NCBI RefSeq assembly: GCF_001894825.1
Contig: NZ_BCWY01000032.1
Coordinates: 1 to 64,000, forward strand
Source of the DNA: Rhodococcus jostii NBRC 16295
GTDB taxonomy: Bacteria; Actinomycetota; Actinomycetes; Mycobacteriales; Mycobacteriaceae
DNA length: 64,000 nucleotides
Direction: 5' to 3'
Shown in pieces: positions 33,831 through 41,018 of the stretch; position 1 is the first letter of the stretch, and each line of letters starts with the position of its first letter. The notes under the pieces are model-generated. The model saw nothing but the letters and a program-made list of their open reading frames with translations, made no database searches and was not told where the DNA came from. The position numbers and the translations under genes are program-made.

Positions 33831-33899
33831 ATGATTGCTCACTGGTGCCGTCGGCATGTCGATCTGTGCCGAACCGCCTCGGGTATGTGTTCGAGCTGA
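33831..33899 (+). CDS. Cysteine-responsive leader peptide (putative attenuator)
   Basis: A 22-codon ORF begins MIAHWCRRHVDLCR and ends MCSS, with Cys at 6, 13 and 20. The RRHVDLCR core is that of the actinobacterial leader-peptide family found before sulfur assimilation genes. GGGAG lies 4 nt before ATG 33831. The stop is 49 nt before the next start. Ribosome pausing at Cys codons could alter access to the downstream Shine-Dalgarno. Translation is not shown by sequence alone. Confidence 0.65.
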   Translation: MIAHWCRRHVDLCRTASGMCSS

Positions 33900-33948
33900 C
33901 CGTTCTTCCAGCTCCGTTTCATTCACACGTCATTCCCGAGGAACCCCA

Positions 33949-34575
33949 ATGTCTCGAGACAATGCCTTCGTTTCCCGTCCCCTTCGCGTCGCCGTCGAGC
34001 TGACCGGATCGGGCCACCACCCGGCGGCCGAGGGCGCCGCCGGCACCCGCCCGATCAACGGTGCCGACTACTGGGTGGACCTGACCGCCGCCTCGACGGA
34101 TCAGCTCGACCTCACGTCGTTCCCGCCGAACGTCGTCCGGATCCGGGCCTCCGATCTGCGTGAGGCGCAGCAGGAACGCGCACGGATCCGCGCCGAAATC
34201 GTCGCGGACGGCCGTGACCCCGACAGCGTCACCGTGCTGGTGGACCTCGAGGTGCTCATCGCCGCCGAGGCCCGTGCCGCGCGCAAGGAGCTGGCGCTCC
34301 TCGACAGTGCGCTGGAGACCCCGCGTGTGCCAGTGTCCTTGCAGTACATCGGAACTCCGGCCGGGCTCGCCGGGCTCATCGCCGACATCCAGGCGGCCGG
34401 TGTCGCCGACGGAGTGACGCTGCTGCCGCTGTCGCTGCCCAGGGTTCTGGAACAACTCGTCGACGGCACCCTTCCGTGGCTGGAGGAGCGAGGCCTCGTC
34501 ACCTCGGCCGACGCCGTCGACGAAGCGCTGCGCCGCTTCGACCTGCCCAGCCGCGAGCGGGTGCTGGCCTCCTGA
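33949..34575 (+). CDS. Luciferase-like monooxygenase C-terminal half (standalone)
   Basis: Protein of 208 aa resembling only the C-terminal part of NtaA/SnaA/DszA-type flavin monooxygenases: ADGRDPDSVTVLVDLEVLIA, then GTPAGLAGLIADIQAAGVAD, then a TLLPLSLPRVLEQLVDGTLP block and a WLEERGLV end. The N-terminal half of the TIM barrel is missing and the upstream DNA does not encode it. GAGGAA lies 5 nt before ATG 33949. A cysteine leader precedes it and a flavin reductase gene converges on it, so a sulfur role is likely. It may be a relict or a partner subunit. Confidence 0.6.
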   Translation: MSRDNAFVSRPLRVAVELTGSGHHPAAEGAAGTRPINGADYWVDLTAASTDQLDLTSFPPNVVRIRASDLREAQQERARIRAEIVADGRDPDSVTVLVDLEVLIAAEARAARKELALLDSALETPRVPVSLQYIGTPAGLAGLIADIQAAGVADGVTLLPLSLPRVLEQLVDGTLPWLEERGLVTSADAVDEALRRFDLPSRERVLAS

Positions 34576-34580
34576 GCCGG

Positions 34581-35165
34581 TCAGTTGCCGTTCTTCGCTG
34601 AACCCAGCGGAGTGGGCCGGTAGTACCTGCCCTCGTGGTAGAGCAGGGGCGCGGACGCAGAATCGTCGTCCGCGTCGGCATGGACGCGAGTGACGAGGCC
34701 GATCACGAGGGTGTGATCGCCGACGGGAATCAACTGGTCCACGACGACTCGCAACCAGCTGGGAGTTCCGTGGAGGACCGGTTCGTTGGTGTCGAGCCGC
34801 GCCCAGAGCGACTCGTCGGAGAACCGCTGGTCGGCGCTGCGCGAGAACCGCTGGGCCAGGTGCTGCTGGTGCTCCCCGAGAAGGTGGATCACCAGCGAAT
34901 CCGCTGAGTGCAGCGCCTCGATGCTCGACGAGGTGTTCGCGATGTTGAACGACACCAGCGGCGGATCCAGGGACACGGACGAAAACGAGGATGCGGTGAA
35001 GCCGACGGGGCCGGATCCCGCGTCGAGGGTCACGATGGTGACGCCCGCCGGGTGACGACGCAAGGCTGCGCGGTAGTCGTCCGCGCTGATTCCGGGCGCG
35101 GGTGCGGGGTCGCGGGGGAGACGCGAACCATCGACGGTATCGGCGTTCTCGGCTCTGTCGGACAC
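34581..35165 (-). CDS. Flavin reductase family (FMN-binding split barrel)
   Basis: Protein of 194 aa with the flavin reductase pattern [12 protein letters not shown], then [20 protein letters not shown] (about 55-74) and a [11 protein letters not shown]-terminal strand. Such enzymes feed reduced FMN/FAD to two-component monooxygenases, including desulfonating ones. GTG 35165 has GGAGA 5 nt upstream. It ends 5 nt from the convergent half-monooxygenase gene; a full-length monooxygenase partner must be elsewhere. Confidence 0.85.
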   Translation of the reverse strand: MSDRAENADTVDGSRLPRDPAPAPGISADDYRAALRRHPAGVTIVTLDAGSGPVGFTASSFSSVSLDPPLVSFNIANTSSSIEALHSADSLVIHLLGEHQQHLAQRFSRSADQRFSDESLWARLDTNEPVLHGTPSWLRVVVDQLIPVGDHTLVIGLVTRVHADADDDSASAPLLYHEGRYYRPTPLGSAKNGN

Positions 35166-35247
35166 ATCATTCTCCGGGTCGGCCCGTGTGGGTCACTCGC
35201 GTTCACGAGATGTGCCGTCAACTATAGGGGCGCGGCCGGCCGGGGAT

Positions 35248-35721
35248 TCAGTCGACGTCGATCGCCAGGCCGGCGGTGATCCGCACCAACTCCGAGAACG
35301 ACGTGCGGAAGACGGTGTCCGGGTGCCCGGCGGCCGCCCACAGTTCCGCGTACTCCGACAAGGCGTTGTCGACGTAGGTCGGGAGATTCGTGGGATGGCC
35401 GAGCGGGGCGATACCGCCGATCGGCTGGCCGGTGGCGATCCGCACCATGTCGAGAGGCGCCTGGGTCAGATTTCCCTGCAGACGTTTGCCGGTGTTCGCC
35501 AGATCCACCTCGTGCGCCCCCGACACGAGGAGCAGGATCGGGTCGTCGTCGAGGAGGAACACCAGCGACTTGGTGATGGACCCGATATCGACCCCCAGGG
35601 ACTCCGCTGCCTCGGCCGCGGAGTGGGTGGAGTCGGGCTGGGTCACGATCACCCCATGGTGCCCTCGCGCGATCAGAGTCTCGGCGACATGCGCGGCGTG
35701 GGGGTGCAGGGGCGTCGGCAT
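35248..35721 (-). CDS. YbaK/EbsC family aminoacyl-tRNA deacylase
   Basis: Editing-domain protein of 157 aa. The conserved Lys in SITKSLVFLLDD and the C-terminal GGIAPLGH loop mark the YbaK/ProX fold, which hydrolyses mischarged tRNAs such as Cys-tRNA(Pro). ATG 35721 gives the family's usual length; an upstream ATG at 35781 would run into the preceding gene. Its cysteine-related activity fits this sulfur-rich neighbourhood. Confidence 0.8.
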   Translation of the reverse strand: MPTPLHPHAAHVAETLIARGHHGVIVTQPDSTHSAAEAAESLGVDIGSITKSLVFLLDDDPILLLVSGAHEVDLANTGKRLQGNLTQAPLDMVRIATGQPIGGIAPLGHPTNLPTYVDNALSEYAELWAAAGHPDTVFRTSFSELVRITAGLAIDVD

Positions 35722-35755
35722 GAACCAAGAGTAGGTCCATTCCTCCGGAACGACA

Positions 35756-36847
35756 TCAAGAAGCGTCGTCCGACACGACATCGGAACGGGGCGTAGTCGA
35801 TTCCGCCTTCCGGAGACCTCGCGCGGTGAACCCGAAGAGCAGTCCGAGACCGATCACGGAGTACAGCGCGAGCGCGAGAGCCGGCTGCCCCAGCCCCACG
35901 CCGTCGAAGTACACGATGCTGCGGATTCCCTCGGTACCGGCGCCGGGGGTGATCCAGCGTCCGATGGCCGAGTAGAAGGCGGGGATGACGTGGGAACCGA
36001 ACGCCCCGCCGGCGCTGGGATTGCCCAGAATCACGAAGACGGCGATCGCGAGGGGCACCGCCAGGACGCCGACCGCGGCGCGCAGTCCGAGGGTGAACAG
36101 GGCGGTGCCGAAGACGACACCGGTGCCGAGAAGCCACAGCGGGAACCAGTGGCCGGCGAACGTGCCGAGCACATGAGTGGTGATCAGGGCGCCGAGGGCA
36201 CCCGAGACCACGGCGTAACCGAAGAGGACTGCGGTGTGCGCGGCGGCCTGACGCAGGGTCCGCGGCGCGCCGATGAAGAGCCCGATCGCTGCCGCGAGGA
36301 GATAGCCGCCGACCACCCACCCGACCGCCAGGTAGAAACCGGACAGTCCGCGGTTGTCGTGCACGCCGACGGGAATCTCGTCGCGGACGGTGAACTGGCG
36401 ACCCTGACTGTTCTCCACCTGGGCGAACACCGATTCGAGCGCGCTGGAGATGGAGCTGCCACCGGCGCTCGCCGTGATCAGAGTGTCGGGCCCGGCCGAA
36501 TTCACGACGAACGCGCCCTGGATCTCGCGCTCGTGGAGGAGTCGCCGGGCTTCCGCGGTATCCGAGACGACACGTGCCCGGAGCGGGCCGCCGTCGATCG
36601 CATCGAGCCGGTCGGCGACCTGCTGGTCCGTACCGGCAGGCACTCCCTCCGACGCGACGACGGCGATCTCGATGTCACGCGGGGTGGGCTGATGGAACGC
36701 GGCCACGTAGCTGAGGATGAAGCCGAGCTGAAGGAGGAGGACCCCGAAGACCAGCGCGACCATCACCTTGGGTGCGCCGTATCGGGACACCGGACTGTCG
36801 TGGTGCGCGGGGGTGCGGCTGGTGGTGTCGCTGTCGGTCATGGTCAT
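35756..36847 (-). CDS. DUF3533/ABC-2-type membrane protein
   Basis: Protein of 363 aa with one N-terminal helix (about 28-48), an extracellular domain of about 150 residues, then five or six helices, as in YhgE/Pip and DUF3533 proteins related to ABC-2 exporters. ATG 36847 follows GAGGAC by 6 nt; ATG 36841 is possible. It is divergent from a TetR gene across a nested palindrome and is probably repressed by it. Substrate unknown; envelope lipid or drug export is a guess. Confidence 0.72.
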   Translation of the reverse strand: MTMTDSDTTSRTPAHHDSPVSRYGAPKVMVALVFGVLLLQLGFILSYVAAFHQPTPRDIEIAVVASEGVPAGTDQQVADRLDAIDGGPLRARVVSDTAEARRLLHEREIQGAFVVNSAGPDTLITASAGGSSISSALESVFAQVENSQGRQFTVRDEIPVGVHDNRGLSGFYLAVGWVVGGYLLAAAIGLFIGAPRTLRQAAAHTAVLFGYAVVSGALGALITTHVLGTFAGHWFPLWLLGTGVVFGTALFTLGLRAAVGVLAVPLAIAVFVILGNPSAGGAFGSHVIPAFYSAIGRWITPGAGTEGIRSIVYFDGVGLGQPALALALYSVIGLGLLFGFTARGLRKAESTTPRSDVVSDDAS

Positions 36848-36868
36848 CGGACGTCCTCGATCCTTGTC

Positions 36869-36899
36869 GATACCGCGGGTATTGAATACCCTAGGTATC
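36869..36899. promoter_or_regulatory. Nested palindrome, TetR operator candidate
   Basis: Two inverted repeats share one centre at 36884: GGGTATT-G-AATACCC (36877-36891) and, outside it, GATACC (36869-36874) with GGTATC (36894-36899). It lies directly upstream of the tetR start and within the promoter of the divergent membrane gene. Confidence 0.6.
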
Positions 36900-37547
36900 G
36901 TGACTGACGATCGTCAACCGGACAGTCGTCACACCGAATGGACGCCGGCGACGCGTCCCGGTCGTGACGTCGTGCGTCAACGCCTCCTCGACGCCGCGGC
37001 GGAGGAATTCGCAGAACGTGGTTTCAGCGCGGCCAGGCTCGCCGAAGTCGCGCGCAGGGCCGGGTTCACCAAGGGTGCGGTCTACTCGAACTTCGAATCG
37101 AAGCAGGACCTGTTCGCCGAACTCTTCGCGGCGCGCTCACTAGAACTCGCGGGACGGGTGCTCTCCGAGATCGCCGGAATGAACCCGTCGGACGCCGCGG
37201 GCAGAGGCGGCGAGGCCATCGCGTCGTGGATGGTGCGCGAGCCGGGATGGTCGCTGCTGGTACTCGAGTTCGGCGTGCTCGCCGCCCGGGACCCGCAGAT
37301 CGCGCAGGCCTACCTGCGGGAGCGGCGGCAGTTGCGGGGCAAGCTCGTCGAATTGATCGGTGAGCGGGCGCGGGAGTGGGGGGTGGACGACGCCTTCGAC
37401 GTCCGCACCACCGCCATCTCGCTGATGGCCCTCATCTCGGGACTGGTCCTCGAGCACTCCGTCGATCCGGAGGAAGTGGATCAGCCGACGATGGGAGCGG
37501 CCGTCACTGCGCTGTTCGCCGGGGCCGTCGCCCGCGCCGGGGCCTGA
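36900..37547 (+). CDS. TetR family transcriptional regulator
   Basis: Regulator of 215 aa. The helix-turn-helix is FSAARLAEVARRAGFTKGAV, followed by YSNFESKQDLF (about 40-72), with a TetR C-terminal helical domain. GTG 36900 abuts the palindrome at 36869-36899, so binding there would block its own expression as well as the divergent membrane gene. Its 3' end overlaps the convergent hydrolase gene by 67 nt. Confidence 0.85.
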   Translation: MTDDRQPDSRHTEWTPATRPGRDVVRQRLLDAAAEEFAERGFSAARLAEVARRAGFTKGAVYSNFESKQDLFAELFAARSLELAGRVLSEIAGMNPSDAAGRGGEAIASWMVREPGWSLLVLEFGVLAARDPQIAQAYLRERRQLRGKLVELIGERAREWGVDDAFDVRTTAISLMALISGLVLEHSVDPEEVDQPTMGAAVTALFAGAVARAGA

Positions 37548-38596
37548 ACGCCGTCGAGGAACTCGTCGATGTGCGCCCAGGTCGAGTCCTTGGCCTTCGG
37601 TCCCGCGACGAGACCCAGGTGGCTGCCTGGCGCGGACTCGAACCGCACCGACGGAGAACCGGTGAACACGTCCGTCGCCGCACGCACCGACGCGATCGGG
37701 GCGATGACGTCCTCGGTGCCTCCGATTGCGAGAACCGGCACCGCGAGATCGGCCAGCGTGATCGCGCCGTTCCGGGTCTCGAAACTCCCCGCGGCGAGCG
37801 CGTTCCCGAGGATCAGCTGGGTGCAGACCTGGCGGAAGAACCGGGCCGGATAACCCGGCATGTCGGCCATGAACCGGTCGATGGACTCCATGCGCGCGAG
37901 CGTCTCGGTGTCGTGCAGGTTCCTGGCGATGAACCACGGCTTGGTGAGCTCGCGCTGAAGCGCGGTGAAGCGGTAGCTCGCCTGGACCAGCGGAGCGGGC
38001 AGGCCGCCCATCGCCCGCGTCGCGGTGGTGAGGGGGCGATCGCCGGTGAACCGGCCGACGATTCGCAGCGGCGCGATCATGGTCACCGACTCGTAGTCGA
38101 TCGGTGTGCCGATCGCCGTCACCGAGCCGATCGGCAGATAGTTCCGGCCCGCGGCGGTCAGCAGTGACATCGTTCCCCCGAGACTCCAGCCGATCAGGTC
38201 GACGGGTGCGCCGTCGTGGAGCCGGGACACCCGGTCGACGGCCGCCGGGATGAAGTCGTCGATCCAGTCCTCGAACCCGAGGCCGCGGTCGGAGTAGCCC
38301 ATCGAGCCGTAGTCGACGAGATACACCGCTTTGCCCGAACCGACCAGGTGCGCGGCCAGGCTCTGGCCCGGCCGGAGGTCGAAGCAGTGCGCGGGCGCCG
38401 CGAGCGGGGGCACGAGAAGGACGGGCTGGCCACCGTCGGTCCCGTTGGTGTCGAACCGGGACAGGTCCTGATGGGGCGCCTCGTGGATGCGCGTCGACGG
38501 GGTTCGCTGGACCGGCGCGATTCCGCCGCCGAAGGACAGTCGCCAGGCGTTGCGGGTCAGCGTGTTCAGCGTCGGGTTCCAGACGATGTCGAGCAC
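37481..38596 (-). CDS. PhaC-like alpha/beta hydrolase
   Basis: Alpha/beta-fold protein of 371 aa related to polyhydroxyalkanoate synthases in its VYLVDYGSMGYSDRGLGFED and DLIGWSLGG segments. The nucleophile is Ser138 (G-W-S-L-G) where PhaC enzymes have Cys, and an Asp (GGTEDVIAP) and His (GSHLGL) complete a triad. It is therefore more likely an esterase, depolymerase or acyltransferase than a PHA synthase. GTG 38596 follows GAGAGGAAA. Confidence 0.72.
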   Translation of the reverse strand: MLDIVWNPTLNTLTRNAWRLSFGGGIAPVQRTPSTRIHEAPHQDLSRFDTNGTDGGQPVLLVPPLAAPAHCFDLRPGQSLAAHLVGSGKAVYLVDYGSMGYSDRGLGFEDWIDDFIPAAVDRVSRLHDGAPVDLIGWSLGGTMSLLTAAGRNYLPIGSVTAIGTPIDYESVTMIAPLRIVGRFTGDRPLTTATRAMGGLPAPLVQASYRFTALQRELTKPWFIARNLHDTETLARMESIDRFMADMPGYPARFFRQVCTQLILGNALAAGSFETRNGAITLADLAVPVLAIGGTEDVIAPIASVRAATDVFTGSPSVRFESAPGSHLGLVAGPKAKDSTWAHIDEFLDGVQAPARATAPANSAVTAAPIVG

Positions 38597-38671
38597 GGAT
38601 TTCCTCTCGTGGCGGCGCAGATCCTTAGGGTATCTGTGACGTCAACATACAGGTAATCTCGCGGTCGCCCG

Positions 38672-39991
38672 TCAGCGGGAGGCGAGCAGAACCCGCAGCA
38701 CTGTCGCCGGGCGCAGGAGTGTCCCAGGACGGTCGAGAAGATGCGTCACCCGGAGGAACGCGGACCCGACCGCCGGGTCGACGGACGCCGCCCGATCGAG
38801 CCGGGACGTGTACGCATTGACCAACCGGACCCGCGTCGACCGCCGTCCGGGCACGGCCGGAATCCGGAGATCGTTGTCGACGGTGAGCGTCCACGCGGCA
38901 TCGATACACCGGTTCGCCCCGCGGAGGAACCGGCGAGCGAGATGCGTCCTTCCCGATCGCAGGCAGTCCCGCAGGATCGTCGCCTCCACCGCGGCGACGC
39001 TCATGCCCTGGCCGTAGATGGGGTTGAACGAGCAGATCGCGTCCGCGAACGGCAGATAGTTCGACGGCAGATCGTCCGCAGAATAGTGCCGGCGGACGGT
39101 CGTCGGGATCCGGTAGCGCACGCCGTCGTCCACCGGTTCGGCCGTGCGCAGCGCGTCGTACATGTCCGGGGCGGGGAACGACTTCACGAAGTCGAGGAAC
39201 CCGCCCGGGTCCAGCGGCGGCACATCGTCCCTGTACCCGGCAAGGGTGACGATCCAGGTGCCGTCCTCCTGAACACCCATGAATCCGCTGCGTGGATGCG
39301 TCGGTCCCGGTGCCATCCCGATGCCGGAATCCCCGTCCAGGTGTGGTGGGTCGAGCCGGAAGTGCCTCGTCGCGTACGTGACGTCGACGGCCACCTGCGA
39401 CTCGGACGGGGGCGCGAACCCCAGCTCCCCGAGCCGGGCGACGCTCTGTGAACTCCGGCCGGACGAGTCCACGACGAGATCGGCCGGGGCGACCTCCGGC
39501 GGGACGCCGCCCCGGTGCTGCACGGTCACGCCGGTCACTCTCGCGCTCTCGGCGGTGAGACCCGTGACGTCGGATCGGTCCAGGATCCGCACGTTCGGCA
39601 AGGCCCGCACCCGCCGGCGCACCTGCCACTCGACGAGCGCCCGGCTCGCGAGAATCCCGGGAACCCCGCTGGTCTCGCGTGCCATTCGGTGCCCATCGAC
39701 GATCCATCGGATGTCGCCGAGTGCGTCACCCCCGGTGGCGCCGAGGGCGAGGAGTTCGGCCACGAAACCCGGCATGAGGTCCTCCATCGCGGACTGCCCG
39801 CCGGCGAGAAGGGCGTGCACGTGCCGGGCCTGCGGCACGCACCGGCGTGGGGTGGCCGTCTCGGGCAGGACGTCGCGCTCGAGGACGACGACGGTCCGGT
39901 AGGCATCGGCGAGAGCGGCCGCTGCCAGGAGTCCTCCCATTCCGGCACCGACGACTACCGCATTGCCGTTCGGGGCCGTCCGGTGAGTCAT
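38672..39991 (-). CDS. FAD-dependent oxidoreductase (monooxygenase-like)
   Basis: Flavoprotein of 439 aa. The Rossmann motif VVVGAGMGGLLAAAAL (residues 12-27), the DLVVDSSGRSS segment and the DAICSFNPIYGQGMSVAAVE segment match the squalene-epoxidase/geranylgeranyl-reductase-like class. ATG 39991 is chosen from the position of the FAD motif; GTG 40009 is possible. It is divergent from the crotonase gene; the substrate is unknown. Confidence 0.75.
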   Translation of the reverse strand: MTHRTAPNGNAVVVGAGMGGLLAAAALADAYRTVVVLERDVLPETATPRRCVPQARHVHALLAGGQSAMEDLMPGFVAELLALGATGGDALGDIRWIVDGHRMARETSGVPGILASRALVEWQVRRRVRALPNVRILDRSDVTGLTAESARVTGVTVQHRGGVPPEVAPADLVVDSSGRSSQSVARLGELGFAPPSESQVAVDVTYATRHFRLDPPHLDGDSGIGMAPGPTHPRSGFMGVQEDGTWIVTLAGYRDDVPPLDPGGFLDFVKSFPAPDMYDALRTAEPVDDGVRYRIPTTVRRHYSADDLPSNYLPFADAICSFNPIYGQGMSVAAVEATILRDCLRSGRTHLARRFLRGANRCIDAAWTLTVDNDLRIPAVPGRRSTRVRLVNAYTSRLDRAASVDPAVGSAFLRVTHLLDRPGTLLRPATVLRVLLASR

Positions 39992-40059
39992 CGAGCTGTC
40001 CGTTCGCACGACGGTGCAGAGACCTCCAGGGTATTTCGCCTGGCCTCCGCGAGCGGTGG

Positions 40060-40073
40060 TTACTCTTGAGTAA
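40060..40073. promoter_or_regulatory. Palindrome at the crotonase start
   Basis: TTACTC-TT-GAGTAA is a perfect inverted repeat whose last base is the A of ATG 40073. It may be an operator over a leaderless start region. Confidence 0.35.
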
Positions 40074-40903
40074 TGACCGAACAGAAGACCTGGAATGCGT
40101 TCACCGTCGAGCGCAAGGATCACGTCGCGCAGGTGACGCTCATCGGACCCGGAAAAGGCAACGCGATGGGCCCGGATTTCTGGAGCGAGCTCCCCGAGAT
40201 CTTCGGTGAACTCGACTCGGATCCGGACGTGCGCGCCGTGGTGATCGCCGGCTCGGGCAAGAACTTCTCCTTCGGTCTGGATCTGCCCGCCATGAGCGGC
40301 AGCTTCGGCTCCGTCCTCGCGGACAAGGCGCAGGCCGGGCCTCGTACCGCGTTCCACGACATGATCAAGCGGATGCAGTCGGGCATCAACGCGGTCGCCG
40401 ACTGCCGCAAGCCGGTGATCGCGGCCATCCAGGGCTGGTGCATCGGCGGCGGCGTCGACCTGACCTCCGCGTGCGACGTCCGCTACGCCAGTGCCGACGC
40501 GAAGTTCAGCATCCGTGAGGTCAAGGTCGCGATCGTGGCCGACATGGGCAGCTTCGCGCGACTGCCTGCGATCATCGGCGACGGCCATCTGCGGGAACTC
40601 GCCCTGACCGGCAAGGACATCGACTCCGGGCGCGCCGAGAAGATCGGTCTCGTCAACGACGTCTACGCGGACGCCGACGCCGTCCTCGCCGCCGCGCACG
40701 AGACCGCCGCCGAGATCGCCGCGAATCCGCCGCTCGTCGTGCACGGCATCAAGGACGTCCTCGACCACTCCCGCGCGGCCGCCGTCGACGACAGCCTGCG
40801 CTACGTCGCCGCGTGGAATGCCGCGTTCCTGCCGTCGCAGGACCTGACCGAGGCGATCACGGCCGTCTTCGAGAAGCGCACGCCCGAATTCAAGGGCGAG
40901 TAG
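40073..40903 (+). CDS. Crotonase family, dienoyl-CoA isomerase-like
   Basis: Enoyl-CoA hydratase/isomerase of 276 aa. The oxyanion-hole segments are KNFSFGLDLPAM (near 60-71) and IQGWCIGGGVDL (near 121-132). Glu149 and Asp157, in REVKVAIVADMGSFARLP, have the 8-residue spacing of the catalytic Glu/Asp of delta3,5-delta2,4-dienoyl-CoA isomerase. It probably acts in oxidation of unsaturated fatty acids. ATG 40073 has no Shine-Dalgarno. Confidence 0.85.
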   Translation: MTEQKTWNAFTVERKDHVAQVTLIGPGKGNAMGPDFWSELPEIFGELDSDPDVRAVVIAGSGKNFSFGLDLPAMSGSFGSVLADKAQAGPRTAFHDMIKRMQSGINAVADCRKPVIAAIQGWCIGGGVDLTSACDVRYASADAKFSIREVKVAIVADMGSFARLPAIIGDGHLRELALTGKDIDSGRAEKIGLVNDVYADADAVLAAAHETAAEIAANPPLVVHGIKDVLDHSRAAAVDDSLRYVAAWNAAFLPSQDLTEAITAVFEKRTPEFKGE

Positions 40904-41018
40904 TCCGAGCGCTGCGACGCCTATCCGCAGGTAAAGCCCAGTCCAACAGTTGCCCGAATCCTCGCTGCGCTCTCATACTTGCCGACTACAAGTAAACGAC
41001 CAGTGCAGCGAGGACACA

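Noticed and set aside
35030-35221. Possible leader peptide before the flavin reductase
   Set aside because: The minus-strand frame has one Met-Cys-Pro but no HVDL core and does not stop before entering the reductase gene, unlike a leader peptide.
39992-40768. N-terminal extension of the FAD oxidoreductase over the crotonase gene
   Set aside because: The FAD motif belongs about 12 residues from the start at 39991; the extension is antisense to a good crotonase gene.
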